In this document: piece after piece, positions 1 through 8,650 of the stretch | Layout of the letters: each line of letters starts with the position of its first letter | Position numbering within the stretch: position 1 is the first letter of the stretch | NCBI RefSeq assembly: GCF_002797535.1 | Contig: NZ_PGFD01000003.1 | Coordinates: forward strand, 62,001 to 126,000 | Direction: 5' to 3' | Source: Chryseobacterium geocarposphaerae | GTDB lineage: Bacteria; Bacteroidota; Bacteroidia; Flavobacteriales; Weeksellaceae | DNA: 64,000 nucleotides | Notes under the pieces: generated by a model | What the model was told of the DNA's origin: nothing | The model's input: the letters and a program-made list of their open reading frames with translations, nothing else | Database searches by the model: none | Translations under genes and position numbers: made by a program

Positions 1-693
1 TGCCTGGTCGGATGCAAGAAATGCTACAACTTCCGCTATGTCTTCAGGAGTTCCCAGACGACCAAATCCATTGGTGGAAGCAAGCCGTTTAATCTGTTCT
101 TCAGATTTTCCGTTAAGGAACAAATCGGTTCCTGTAGGGCCGGGCAATACACAGTTGACATTGATTCCTCTTGAACCAATTTCTTTGGCAAAAATGCGGC
201 TCATCTGTTCTACAGCAGCTTTAGTAGCAGCATATACGGCATAAGTCGGAAAAATAGTTCGGGTCACCGTTGAGGAAAGGTTGATAATACTTCCATTATC
301 AGAAAGTTTGGTTGCAGCCTGCTGCAGTGAATAAAAAACACCTTTGAAGTTAATATCCAGCTGTTTTTCCAACTGTTCTTCTGAAAGATCCTTGATTGGC
401 GCATTGAACATTACTCCAGCATTGTTTACCCAGATATCTACTTTTCCAAAATGCTCAATGCTTTCATCGAACAGACGGATGACTTCTTCTTTGCTGCTCA
501 CATCGGCTTTGATAGCAATGGCCTGTCCACCAATAGAAGTGATACGTGATACAGTCTCATCTGCCGCAGCCTGGTTGCCGCTGTAATTCACAATAACTTT
601 AGCACCTTCCTGTGCCAATCTTAGTGCAATGGCCGCTCCAATTCCTTTAGATGATCCGGTTACTACTGCCACTTTTTCTGTTAAATTTTTCAT
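1..693 (-). CDS. SDR family oxidoreductase, 3' end cut by window edge
   Basis: The reverse strand is open from an ATG at 693 to the window edge, giving 231 residues without a stop. The N-terminus reads MKNLTEKVAVVTGSSKGIG, with the TGxxxGxG cofactor loop. NNAG follows near residue 90, then a Ser in LSS and the catalytic YAATK (YxxxK), so this is a classical NAD(P)-dependent short-chain dehydrogenase/reductase. Classical SDRs are about 245-250 residues, so only some 15-20 C-terminal residues are missing. The PGPTGTDLF segment resembles the 3-oxoacyl-ACP reductase or glucose dehydrogenase group, but the substrate cannot be told. The leader carries a direct-repeat operator and -7 box shared with the next SDR gene. 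Confidence 0.9.
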   Translation of the reverse strand, partial: MKNLTEKVAVVTGSSKGIGAAIALRLAQEGAKVIVNYSGNQAAADETVSRITSIGGQAIAIKADVSSKEEVIRLFDESIEHFGKVDIWVNNAGVMFNAPIKDLSEEQLEKQLDINFKGVFYSLQQAATKLSDNGSIINLSSTVTRTIFPTYAVYAATKAAVEQMSRIFAKEIGSRGINVNCVLPGPTGTDLFLNGKSEEQIKRLASTNGFGRLGTPEDIAEVVAFLASDQA

Positions 694-792
694 TTTATTT
701 ATTTTTTGTTTGATGAACCTACTTGCCTGCCTTAATTCAGGATTAAATGGCCGCTCGGTTTTTTGTGTTGTTAAATTTTTTATTTCTTAGGT

Positions 793-854
793 CAAAGGTA
801 TAATCGCTAATGCCCTGTATTGTTGCGAATATTAAAGGATGAGTTGCAAATTTT
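793..854 (-). promoter_or_regulatory. SDR promoter: TACCTTTG -7 box with 21-bp-period direct repeat
   Basis: Seen on the reverse strand: two direct repeats, AAAATTTGCAAC (854-843) and AATATTCGCAAC (833-822), start 21 bp apart. Exactly 21 bp later comes TACCTTTG (800-793), a perfect Bacteroidota -7 element. The same arrangement with the same distances precedes the next SDR gene at 1783-1844. Two helical turns between direct repeats suit an AraC-type activator; the nearby AraC gene at 3216-4142 is the obvious candidate, by inference. Confidence 0.65.
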
Positions 855-884
855 AAAGAATTGCAGCCCTAGGGAAAGCATATG

Positions 885-1658
885 TTATTCGGGAAGTGTT
901 ATACCTGATATTTCAGCGCATTTATCGATGAACCTCTCCTGCACCCCTGTATTTCTGGCATCAGGATGCACAGCCCGTGGTTTTTTGTGATAATAATATC
1001 CTCCCGACTTAAGCACCTCAGGATCCATAGATGAAGCTAACCAGACCTGCGTCAATGAGGCATCTGCAAGGCTGTCCGGAGCTCCGGCTCCTCCCATTTT
1101 AGTCGCCACCCAGCCCGGTTCCAATGCATTCGATGCGACATCTTTCCATTTTTCGGCAATTGCGAAGGCAAGAAGAACATTATGTAATTTGGAATCTGCA
1201 TAGGCCTGGAAACCGTTCCAGTTTCTTTGTTCCCACAAAATGTCGTTAAGACTGCTATCTCCGTCGCGGTGAAGGCCGCTGCTCATATAAATAAGCCTTT
1301 TGGGTTTCTCAATAAGAGCGGTAAGGATGTACGGAGAAAGACTATTTATGGCAAAGACGTGCGGTAAGCCATCTACAGTCATTATTTTCCTAGATTCCCG
1401 GTAGCCAACCGCCGCGTTATGGATAACAGCATCAAATCTTCCGAGTTTATTTACTTTCTTAGCGAGATCGATGGTTTCTGAAATACTGGCGAGATCACCA
1501 GTCAACACCGCCTCAGCTTTTGGATTCGCTTGAAGCGCTTCTTCGGCTCTATCCTGGTTTCTAGCATGAAGGACAACCTGATGACCTTGTTGGATCAATA
1601 ATTTTGCAGCCATCATGCCAAGGCCATCAGAAGATCCTGTAATGAATATTCGTCCCAT
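885..1658 (-). CDS. SDR family oxidoreductase
   Basis: A 257-residue short-chain dehydrogenase. It starts MGRIFITGSSDGLG, with the nucleotide-binding TGxxxGxG loop at residues 7-14, then HNAAVG (the NNAG equivalent) near 85, MSS with the catalytic Ser near 125 and YADSK (YxxxK) near 153. The C-terminal region (WVATKMGGAGAPDS, then KKPRAVHPDA) is like the retinol-dehydrogenase/daunorubicin C-13 ketoreductase-type SDRs. The ATG at 1658 is the only sensible start. It lies downstream of the hydrolase and AraC genes on the same strand but has its own promoter. Substrate unknown. Confidence 0.88.
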   Translation of the reverse strand: MGRIFITGSSDGLGMMAAKLLIQQGHQVVLHARNQDRAEEALQANPKAEAVLTGDLASISETIDLAKKVNKLGRFDAVIHNAAVGYRESRKIMTVDGLPHVFAINSLSPYILTALIEKPKRLIYMSSGLHRDGDSSLNDILWEQRNWNGFQAYADSKLHNVLLAFAIAEKWKDVASNALEPGWVATKMGGAGAPDSLADASLTQVWLASSMDPEVLKSGGYYYHKKPRAVHPDARNTGVQERFIDKCAEISGITLPE

Positions 1659-1782
1659 TTTTTGTAATTTTTTAACTTAGCTGGTTTCGATTTGAATCTC
1701 CTTTTACCTAAAAATTTCTAATGCATTTTTTTTAATTTCCGGATATCTCTAAAAGGATTCAATTCAGATATTGTTTGTTATT

Positions 1783-1844
1783 CAAAGGTACTGGGGCCGG
1801 CACCTTTGTGTGTTGCAAATATTAAATCAAAAGTTGCAAATATT
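1783..1844 (-). promoter_or_regulatory. SDR promoter: TACCTTTG -7 box with 21-bp-period direct repeat
   Basis: Reverse strand: AATATTTGCAAC occurs twice (1844-1833 and 1823-1812), 21 bp apart, followed after exactly 21 bp by TACCTTTG (1790-1783). This copies the architecture before the neighbouring SDR gene (793-854). A short inverted repeat, CAAAGGT (1783-1789) and ACCTTTG (1802-1808), overlaps the -7 box here only. The leader to the ATG at 1658 is about 120 nt. Confidence 0.65.
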
Positions 1845-2120
1845 ACAGAACAGCAATTGGTATGTATAATGAGATCTATAAAGAATGATCAATGCAGAGA
1901 CCAGCAAAAGAGAAGAGTGAAAAATTGAAAGCCATTACCAGATCTGTATGATAAGGTGTGTTATATAACCTTCGATATCAAGTTCGATGGCTTCCACAAC
2001 ATATTTTTTATTACATGCTGTGAAAATGTTGATCACGTTTTTCCCTGAGTGATTTGGGCTGGGTTCTATTCCTTGTCTGTCAGAAATTCTGGATGTTTAT
2101 TTACAGGAAGAAAGTTAAAT
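1845..2120. other. Intergenic, nothing recognised
   Basis: AT-rich sequence between the SDR operator and the end of the hydrolase gene. Short open frames here have no protein-like composition, and no hairpin followed by a T-run was seen. Confidence 0.4.
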
Positions 2121-2888
2121 TTATTGACTTCCTTTACTGGCTTCAACGATCAGTTCAGCCGCTTCTTTCGGATGCGTCATAAAGACGCAGTGACCAGCTC
2201 CCTGAACTTCTACTGTTTTTTTACTTTTCGCTCTTTTGGCGTATAAACGTTCCAGATCTGGATTTATAATTCTATCTGCCTTTGCAACCATATACCAAAC
2301 GGGTTTCGATTTCCAGGCAGGATTATGGATAATGGCATGAAAAACCGAATCTTTCGTCGGAGTTTGAGAAACAGCCATAAAATCGGCTTTCTCCTTTGCC
2401 ACACCACCTGCAAAATCTGAGGGAAAGTTATTAGGGTTGATGTAATCAAATCCATCATCACCTTTGATTAAAGATTTATAGGCAGACGGATATTTTTTTC
2501 CGTTGTCTGCCTCAGATTCTCCTTCATCGGGAGCATGTGCAGCCAGATAAACAAGTCCTGCAACTTTCGGATTGTTACCGGCGATTGTAATAATTGCCCC
2601 ACCATAGCTGTGACCTACTAAAATACAGGGGCCGTCCTGCTGGTCAATAATCCTGTTTACCTGTTTTACATCATCTTCATAAGATAATAACGTCTGTTGT
2701 GTCACGGAAACATGATATCCTTTTTTTGTAAGTTCTTTGTATATGCCTTCCCATCCGGAACCATCTACGAAAGCTCCATGAACCAACACAATATTTTTAA
2801 CCGGTAATTTTTGTGCAAAAACGACTTCTGTGGAACTTGCACAAAAAGCGAACAATATAACTAACAGCTGTTTAAATATAGTTTTCAT
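2121..2888 (-). CDS. Secreted alpha/beta hydrolase (EstC-like)
   Basis: 255 residues with a Sec signal peptide (about 1-26, ending in VVFAQ). The mature part is a compact alpha/beta hydrolase: HGAFVDGSGW near 37-46 forms the oxyanion region, GHSYGG holds the nucleophile Ser94, KADRII near 205 probably supplies the acid, and GAGHCVFMTHP near 232 supplies the histidine. This arrangement is typical of the EstC/salicylate-esterase-like group found in many Bacteroidota. The substrate cannot be read from sequence. The gene lies between the SDR genes and the AraC regulator on the same strand, which suggests, without proof, a shared role in detoxification or small-ester metabolism. Confidence 0.85.
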   Translation of the reverse strand: MKTIFKQLLVILFAFCASSTEVVFAQKLPVKNIVLVHGAFVDGSGWEGIYKELTKKGYHVSVTQQTLLSYEDDVKQVNRIIDQQDGPCILVGHSYGGAIITIAGNNPKVAGLVYLAAHAPDEGESEADNGKKYPSAYKSLIKGDDGFDYINPNNFPSDFAGGVAKEKADFMAVSQTPTKDSVFHAIIHNPAWKSKPVWYMVAKADRIINPDLERLYAKRAKSKKTVEVQGAGHCVFMTHPKEAAELIVEASKGSQ

Positions 2889-3215
2889 ATTTTCTTTTTT
2901 TAAATGATGATTTTATGTAAAGTGTAAATCATATAGTCTAAGCAATTTCTTATGAATTTCACTAGCCCAGTTATGAAATCCCTGGTTCTGTAATCTATGT
3001 AGCCGGTGTCTGTATTATTTCTATAATTCCGATTTTGTTTTCATCATATTCTATTTTATTGGTTAATTTATGATGTAAATTTCGGCCGGAATTTTATTAT
3101 TTTGAGGGGAGTTTTCGTTGAATAGGCAAAATGAGACGTTGAAAGTTTTTCATTAAACGACTTAAAATTTCAGGGATATTTCTCCCTAGATTGTTATTTA
3201 GAAATAAAGAACACC
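2889..3215. other. Intergenic, nothing recognised
   Basis: About 330 bp between the hydrolase gene and the AraC-type gene. I see no convincing reading frame, terminator or copy of the GCAAC-type operator found before the SDR genes. Confidence 0.4.
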
Positions 3216-4142
3216 TTAATAGTGATGAGATTTTCTATATAAAACAGGTGAGGTCCTCTCATATTTTTTAAAAAAGTTGCTGAAATGCGAGGTTTCGGAA
3301 AATCCCAGTCTGTAGCTGATTTCTTTGATAGGTATATCTCCGTTTTGCAATAAAGACTTTGCCTCCGTAAGTGTTTTCTCGACAATCCAGGCAGTAATAT
3401 TTTTCCCGGTTTTGCTTTTGATAACACTACTCAGGTAATTGGGATGCAGATTGAGGGCATTCGCATAATCTTGTACCCGGAAAGCCAGATCCGCTTTACC
3501 CGAACTCAGATCACGATAATGTCGTTCCAATATTCTTTTAAAAGAAATAACAATCTGGGAACTGCGATTTCCTTCGTAGATGGGATTATAATCGTTCCAG
3601 ATATGTTCTTTAATCTTAAAAAGAAGTACCGCTAAGAGATGGCCTATAATTTTATATTTTGAAGTTGTATTTTTTCTGTATTCATTTAATATCTGGACAT
3701 TAATCTCTTTAACTTCTTGGAAAAAATCATCTGCCACCACTCTTGGCCGTACAGTTTCAGTAAGAAGAAATGGAAAATCAACGTAAACATCTTCACCAAC
3801 GTATTTTTTAAGAAAGGTTTCATCAAAAGTAATTAACAAAATATCCTCGATTTCCTTCCAGCTGAATGTTCGATAATTACTTGGATTGGTAAAATAGATT
3901 GAATGTGGTTCAACTTCAAAGCTTTGTTCATCGATTGTATATCTTCCACTTCCGTTCTTGACGAACAAAAAAGAGAAAAAATTGGGTCGGTAAGACGCAG
4001 ATTGATAAGGAAGTTTGAACGGAATATCTCTTAAATTGAAAATAGTGAATCCCTCCGTAAGATCAAACAGGTCTACAGGAAGGTTCAGTGCTTTGTATAG
4101 CTGAAATAGAGAATGAGATTCGAAATTGTCTGTTGATTCCAC
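3216..4142 (-). CDS. AraC family transcriptional regulator
   Basis: 308 residues. The N-terminal two thirds are a cupin-like ligand-binding region (YRPNFFSFLFVKNGSGRYTID near 50-70). The C-terminal 100 residues are an AraC DNA-binding domain with two helix-turn-helix units: VQDYANALNLHPNYLSSVIK, then IPIKEISYRLGFSETSHFSNFFKKY. The first codon is GTG at 4142; no in-frame ATG lies close by, and TAAATTTG (4176-4169) forms a -7 box about 27 nt upstream. It is the likely regulator of the two SDR genes, whose promoters share a direct repeat of the spacing such regulators use. That link is inference from position and spacing. Confidence 0.88.
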   Translation of the reverse strand: MESTDNFESHSLFQLYKALNLPVDLFDLTEGFTIFNLRDIPFKLPYQSASYRPNFFSFLFVKNGSGRYTIDEQSFEVEPHSIYFTNPSNYRTFSWKEIEDILLITFDETFLKKYVGEDVYVDFPFLLTETVRPRVVADDFFQEVKEINVQILNEYRKNTTSKYKIIGHLLAVLLFKIKEHIWNDYNPIYEGNRSSQIVISFKRILERHYRDLSSGKADLAFRVQDYANALNLHPNYLSSVIKSKTGKNITAWIVEKTLTEAKSLLQNGDIPIKEISYRLGFSETSHFSNFFKKYERTSPVLYRKSHHY

Positions 4143-4168
4143 TTTTACTGCATTTCAAATTTGACATT

Positions 4169-4176
4169 CAAATTTA
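4169..4176 (-). promoter_or_regulatory. -7 box of the AraC-type gene
   Basis: TAAATTTG on the reverse strand matches TAnnTTTG and would give a leader of about 20 nt before the GTG start. No clear -33 TTTG is seen. TTCAAATTT direct repeats overlap the box and could be an autoregulatory site. Confidence 0.4.
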
Positions 4177-4394
4177 ATAATTTGAAAACTTAAACTGATG
4201 AAATAAAGAATTGTTTGTAGTCTTGATGCAAACAGAGTCTCCTACTTTCAATAATTCTATCTGGACTAACGATAACCTCCGAAACATTTGTGATATAGAT
4301 AGCTCCGTCCCGGTTTGCCTAAGTGAAGAAGGATGGCGCCATTTAACTTAAACCTTAGGAAGTTTCTGAACTATTAGAATAAACCATCAGTTAA

Positions 4395-7343
4395 TCAATT
4401 TCTCTCGGGCGCTCCAAGATAACTTGGGTATTTATCATTAGGATTAACGATAATACGCTCCAATACGACTTCAGGATCGATCATATAAATTTTCAAAGTA
4501 TGAATACCCGGTTTTTTCACATCCAGTGCCGCATCCAGCCAACGCTGGTTATCAAATACTTCAGTACGGCGGGGCTTTCCACGGGAGATCAGAGCGTAGT
4601 TATGATTGAAATCTGGCAGTGGTTTGAGTGTTTTTGAACGGCTGAGATTTTCAGCTGTATATTCTTTAAATTCATCGTGGTATCCCTTTCTGGCATCAAG
4701 TATAACAGGTCCACCGTTATCAATAGAAACAGCTATTCTTAATCCGCGGCCCGGGTTAACGTCCTGCGTTGGTAGGATTCCAAGCAATACTGTTGTGGAA
4801 CCGGACTCAGGCATAAAAATCTGGTATTCCAGTCGAGGTGCCTTTTCAGATGTTGAGCTTTGTGCTGTAGTAGGATAAATACCCATACACGCTTCAGCTC
4901 TTCCCAAACCAGGTAAAACTATCCATTTGGCTTGCTTCCCTGATACATTTGCGCTGAATTTATTTGCAGGGATAGAAAACTCGCCGGAAAATCCACCATA
5001 AAAATTTTCTTTGCTGTCAGGTACTGCTTTTTTCAACGTATTTATAACTACCGGTACTTTAGTATTATTCTGATTAATTTCAATCAAGCCGCTTCCTTTG
5101 CCTTCAGGAGCTTTTTTCCAGTCGATATCTACATATAGGCGTTGTTCCGTTTCTGTGCTTCCTTTAGCAGTACTTAATCTGATCCACGGTTTATCCGCTT
5201 TGGCTGTAAATTTTAGTAGCCCTTTTCCACGGTTAAAGATGTCGATATAATAATGCTGCTTGTCAAGAATGTCAAATTGGGGCAGCTCTGCTTTTCCTTC
5301 TGTTCCTGGCCAAGCATCTGTACTACCTTCCACTGCAATACCCAATGAAGGTGAAGCCAACGGGATAACCTCATCAAGTGGAGGCAAACTATTCTCCTTC
5401 GGCATCGACCAGTGTTGGTAACCTAAATGCACGTCGCTCATCATATTTTTCCATTTGCCGCCAGCAATGGAATCATTATAATGCGCGCTCAGTTTTTTAT
5501 CCAGCTCAAAAAGTTCGCGGGCTCGATTGGCATATTCATTAGCACTTACTCTACCTTGTTTAGCGTAGAGGTTATTACTTCCTGTTGCCAGATAAATCTC
5601 TGCTACACCAGCTGATGCTTTAACAGGATAAAGTACTAACTGATAATAAGCATCCAATGCTTCTTTAGGTATTTTTTTCTCCAATGCTTCCGCTTTGGCG
5701 GTAAGATCCTGCCATTGTTTTTGAACACGTTCCGCTTCATGGTAATTGACAAAGCTGAAAATATTCGGATCCTGTACCTCGGGTTTGCGCATCAGATTAT
5801 ATTTTGAGTATCTTGATACCAGCTCTGCAATTTCCGCGGCATGTTCTTTTCCGAAAATTCCAGTTGCCCAATCGGTCATATAGTCAGAGGTTTGATCAGC
5901 TGATATGGCATCGGGATTCCAGGCATAACGCATAATAAAATCAATCGGCATTTCCTTCGGCTTAAGGTCGCCTACGTTAACGATCCAGATACGGTCGATG
6001 CCGCTTTTATACGCCAAACTGAACTGCTCATGCAATTTTGGTACGGTGGTCGTATTGATCCAACGGTCATTCCACGGACCACCATTCATGTCAATATGAT
6101 AATATAATCCCATACCGCCTTTACGTTTTAGTTCATTGACTGGTGCGGTACGTCTGATATAGCCCCAGTTGTTGTCGCAGAAAAGCAATGTCACGTCGTC
6201 AGGAACATTCATTCCGGCATCATAGTAGCGCTGCACTTCTGTGAATATAGCCCAAAGTTGAGGAACTTCTGCCGGATCTTTGCCATACACTTGCCTGATA
6301 ATCTCTCGCTGATCGGCAATCACCTGTTTCAGAGTTTTGATGTTCTCGGCATCATCACCTTTACCCATCGCTACATCGCCATCGCCACGCATACTCATTG
6401 TAATGATATTATCATAACTCTTATTTCTTTCCAGACCTTCGGTCCAGAATTTCTTCAAATTTTCTGCATTGGTAACATAATCCCAAGGACCGATCTCATC
6501 TTTTCGTTTGGTATATTCTTTCTGCGACCGCATCATGGGTTCGTGATGAGAGGTACCCATCACAATACCATATTCATCTGCAAGCACCGGACTCATCGGA
6601 TCATCCTCGTTGAAAGCATTTCCCCACATGGCAGGCCATAAATAATTAGCTTTTAAACGTAATAACAGCTCAAAAATATGAGTATATACTTTAGAATTTA
6701 TTCCGCCAAAATGTTTGTTAGACCAGCCGGAAAATGAAGGGCTTTCGTCGTTGATGAAGATGCCACGGTATTTCACTTTCGGCGATTCCTGCAAATAACG
6801 ACCTGCTTTAACATAAAGATCTGTACTTTTCTTTACAGGAGCATCAGCCCAATAATACCATGGAGATACTCCAATCTTTTCTGAAACATCATAAATACCA
6901 TATATCGTTCCACGCTTATCACTGCCAGCAATGATCAGATTGTCTCCAACGGTTTGGATCATGAAAGATTCCCATTTATTTTTTACGGCGTCTACATTCA
7001 GCTTACCATCGTCAACCAGCTGATCTATCAATTTACTTTTGCCAATAGTGCCTACAATTATCGCTCCATGCAAAAGCTTTGTATCTTTAACGACAGGTGA
7101 AACTACATCAGTCACTTTACGCACGTCATCACCCAAATCATTGGCTGCGCGAGTAACACCTTTCCAATCATTAGGATCTACAACTATCTTTGCCGTAATT
7201 CCGTTTGCTGCAATCCGAAAAGAACCTTTTTCAGCAGTATGCTGTATATAATCCGGAAGTAAGCTTAGCGTATTATGAGCAGTTTGTGCATTTATTATTA
7301 AACCAGCAAATAGTAAAACGAAAAAAGATAATTGTTTAAGCAT
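4395..7343 (-). CDS. GH115 family xylan alpha-1,2-glucuronidase
   Basis: 982 residues with a signal peptide (1-19, ending INAQ). The sequence follows glycoside hydrolase family 115 throughout: an N-terminal alpha/beta domain (GAIIVGTIGKS, then GSDKRGTIYGIYDVSEKIGVSPWYYWAD), a TIM-barrel core with YRGIFINDE, ANYLWPAMWGNAFNEDD, MGTSHHEPM, WTEGLERN and DRIWIVNVGDLKP, and a C-terminal beta-rich region of about 300 residues. GH115 enzymes remove 4-O-methyl-glucuronic acid or glucuronic acid from xylan. The length is normal for the family. Unusually for Bacteroidota, no SusC/SusD pair or other xylan enzyme is adjacent. It would be secreted to the periplasm. Confidence 0.92.
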   Translation of the reverse strand: MLKQLSFFVLLFAGLIINAQTAHNTLSLLPDYIQHTAEKGSFRIAANGITAKIVVDPNDWKGVTRAANDLGDDVRKVTDVVSPVVKDTKLLHGAIIVGTIGKSKLIDQLVDDGKLNVDAVKNKWESFMIQTVGDNLIIAGSDKRGTIYGIYDVSEKIGVSPWYYWADAPVKKSTDLYVKAGRYLQESPKVKYRGIFINDESPSFSGWSNKHFGGINSKVYTHIFELLLRLKANYLWPAMWGNAFNEDDPMSPVLADEYGIVMGTSHHEPMMRSQKEYTKRKDEIGPWDYVTNAENLKKFWTEGLERNKSYDNIITMSMRGDGDVAMGKGDDAENIKTLKQVIADQREIIRQVYGKDPAEVPQLWAIFTEVQRYYDAGMNVPDDVTLLFCDNNWGYIRRTAPVNELKRKGGMGLYYHIDMNGGPWNDRWINTTTVPKLHEQFSLAYKSGIDRIWIVNVGDLKPKEMPIDFIMRYAWNPDAISADQTSDYMTDWATGIFGKEHAAEIAELVSRYSKYNLMRKPEVQDPNIFSFVNYHEAERVQKQWQDLTAKAEALEKKIPKEALDAYYQLVLYPVKASAGVAEIYLATGSNNLYAKQGRVSANEYANRARELFELDKKLSAHYNDSIAGGKWKNMMSDVHLGYQHWSMPKENSLPPLDEVIPLASPSLGIAVEGSTDAWPGTEGKAELPQFDILDKQHYYIDIFNRGKGLLKFTAKADKPWIRLSTAKGSTETEQRLYVDIDWKKAPEGKGSGLIEINQNNTKVPVVINTLKKAVPDSKENFYGGFSGEFSIPANKFSANVSGKQAKWIVLPGLGRAEACMGIYPTTAQSSTSEKAPRLEYQIFMPESGSTTVLLGILPTQDVNPGRGLRIAVSIDNGGPVILDARKGYHDEFKEYTAENLSRSKTLKPLPDFNHNYALISRGKPRRTEVFDNQRWLDAALDVKKPGIHTLKIYMIDPEVVLERIIVNPNDKYPSYLGAPERN

Positions 7344-7790
7344 AATTGATCATTGTGGAACTTATGCTACCGTTTCAGATGCAGCATATCGGATTGAATG
7401 ATAAATATATAAAATTAAATGTAATTTTTACAATTAATTAAAATTAGGATAACAGAAAGAATCTTTAAAAATTAAAAATTGGGCAGTAAAGCATCATTGC
7501 CAAATCATACAAATGATGAATTGTAAAATGTACATAGCTATTTCCAACAAAAACATTCAACCGCTACATATCATAAATTACCCTGCAAAAAAGCCGGAAA
7601 ACCCTTATTCAGATAATGGTTTTAATTTTTTTTCCCAAAAAAAAACCTTAGTTTTAAAATTCCATATTTGGGAAAATAATTAGAAATTGAAATAATTTTT
7701 TGATTGCTTCTCCCCAGAACCCACAATAACGAAACCAGAATAATCGATTCTCGGAATACAATAAATTCCTGGTGTTTAATAATATTTAAT
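7344..7790. other. AT-rich leader region upstream of GH115 gene
   Basis: About 450 bp of very AT-rich DNA between the divergent GH115 gene and a small decayed gene. It presumably holds the GH115 promoter, but no full TTTG/TAnnTTTG pair was found. No protein-like frame was seen. Confidence 0.35.
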
Positions 7791-8118
7791 ATGAAAAATT
7801 ATTTTACCGTACTGCTGTTACTACTCTCTATCAATTTGTTTGCATTAGAGATGGGCTTTCTGATGAGCTGAGGGAAAAATATGCATACCTTGCAAATCCG
7901 GATAAAAGTGCTAATTTAACTTCAAGACATTTATGTGATAGTAAGGCAATGGAAATATTTCCTTTGGTGAATGCTATAGCTGTATTGTAAGAGCTATCAA
8001 GCAAAATTCTACATCTACAGCAATCTGTCATTCATATGAAGCGATGGGGTTACCTTGGTGGGGATCTTGCGGTGCCTCAGTAGCCGTATCGTGCACAATC
8101 ATTTCGTCAATATCTTAA
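7791..8118 (+). pseudogene. Small secreted Cys-containing peptide gene, broken by two frameshifts
   Basis: The forward strand encodes a signal-peptide-like start (MKNYFTVLLLLLSINLFAL) that stops at 7869. A second frame continues as RDGLSDELREKYAYLANPDK and stops at 7988. A third continues as VRAIKQNSTSTAICHSYEAM, then GLPWWGSCGASVAVSC, and ends at 8116-8118. Joined, they give a protein of about 105-110 residues with a signal peptide and a hydrophobic C-terminal part with three cysteines. The family is unknown to me. The C-terminus recalls small secreted bacteriocin-like peptides, and a small membrane protein follows directly. Sequencing error is an alternative to real decay. Confidence 0.45.
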
Positions 8119-8127
8119 AAATATAAT

Positions 8128-8339
8128 ATGATGCTTTTTGAAGATCCAACTTATTTCATTATTGCGTTTGCAGTATTTGCGGTATGAACATTATTACAAT
8201 CAGAGATATTCTTAAAAACAAAAATCTTTCAAAAAGACAAAGGAACAATTACATCTGGTTGCAGTTCGGCTTACCGATCATTGGTTCAATTATCTATTTT
8301 TCAGAAAAAAGCGATAACTCGCTTCACCTGAAAAAGTAG
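8128..8339 (+). pseudogene. Small membrane protein like PLDc_N, split by one frameshift
   Basis: The first frame (8128-8187) encodes MMLFEDPTYFIIAFAVFAV and stops. The second begins with an overlapping ATG (8184) and encodes 51 residues to 8339, including TIRDILKNKNLSKRQRNNYI and WLQFGLPIIGSIIYF. Read together across a one-base shift they form a two-helix protein of about 70 residues, much like the PLDc_N domain (first helix, DILKNKN linker, W..xxPIIGxIIYF second helix). The ATGA overlap could instead be translational coupling of two peptides. A PLDc_N-like protein after a small secreted peptide suggests a decayed peptide-immunity pair, by inference only. Confidence 0.45.
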
Positions 8340-8362
8340 TTTCTGGCCTGACATTTACAATT

Positions 8363-8394
8363 AAGCTGCCTCAAAACCGAGGTAGCTTATTTAT
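8363..8394 (+). terminator. Terminator-like hairpin
   Basis: AAGCTGCCTC (8363-8372) pairs with GAGGTAGCTT (8379-8388) with one G-T pair, followed by ATTTATT. It sits directly after the PLDc_N-like gene and is its likely, rather weak, terminator. Confidence 0.5.
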
Positions 8395-8585
8395 TAAGTA
8401 TTCAACCCATTTTTTATTCTAGGCAATCCAATTTCGTGTTCCAGCGGATAAGGCTGCCTGAAAGTCATACTGACATCTTCCCGCAAACTTCTTTCCATCT
8501 CTTTTGATTTGTCCTCATCCATTGATTACAGCGGATCGGCAATCAGGAACATCTTGCCCATTTCAGTTCGACCAAAAATTACAGT
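8394..8585 (-). pseudogene. Gene remnant with an internal stop, family unknown
   Basis: The reverse strand reads FSFTVIFGRTEMGKMFLIAD PL, a stop, then MDEDKSKEMERSLREDVSMT followed by FRQPYPLEHEIGLPRIKNGL and a stop at 8394. The composition is protein-like on both sides of the stop, which suggests the tail of a decayed gene. No start codon or family was recognised. An independent 42-residue ORF from the internal ATG is possible. Confidence 0.3.
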
Positions 8586-8650
8586 AAAAGAAAACTTTTT
8601 TTGTTATTGAATATTGATGCTTGACTCATGAATAACTGTATAAATTTTAT

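Noticed and set aside
4606..4878. 90-codon forward frame opposite the GH115 gene
   Set aside because: It lies entirely within a well-supported GH115 coding region on the other strand and has no domain features.
6258..6641. 127-codon frame opposite the GH115 gene
   Set aside because: Antisense shadow of the catalytic-domain codons; no start signal or domain.
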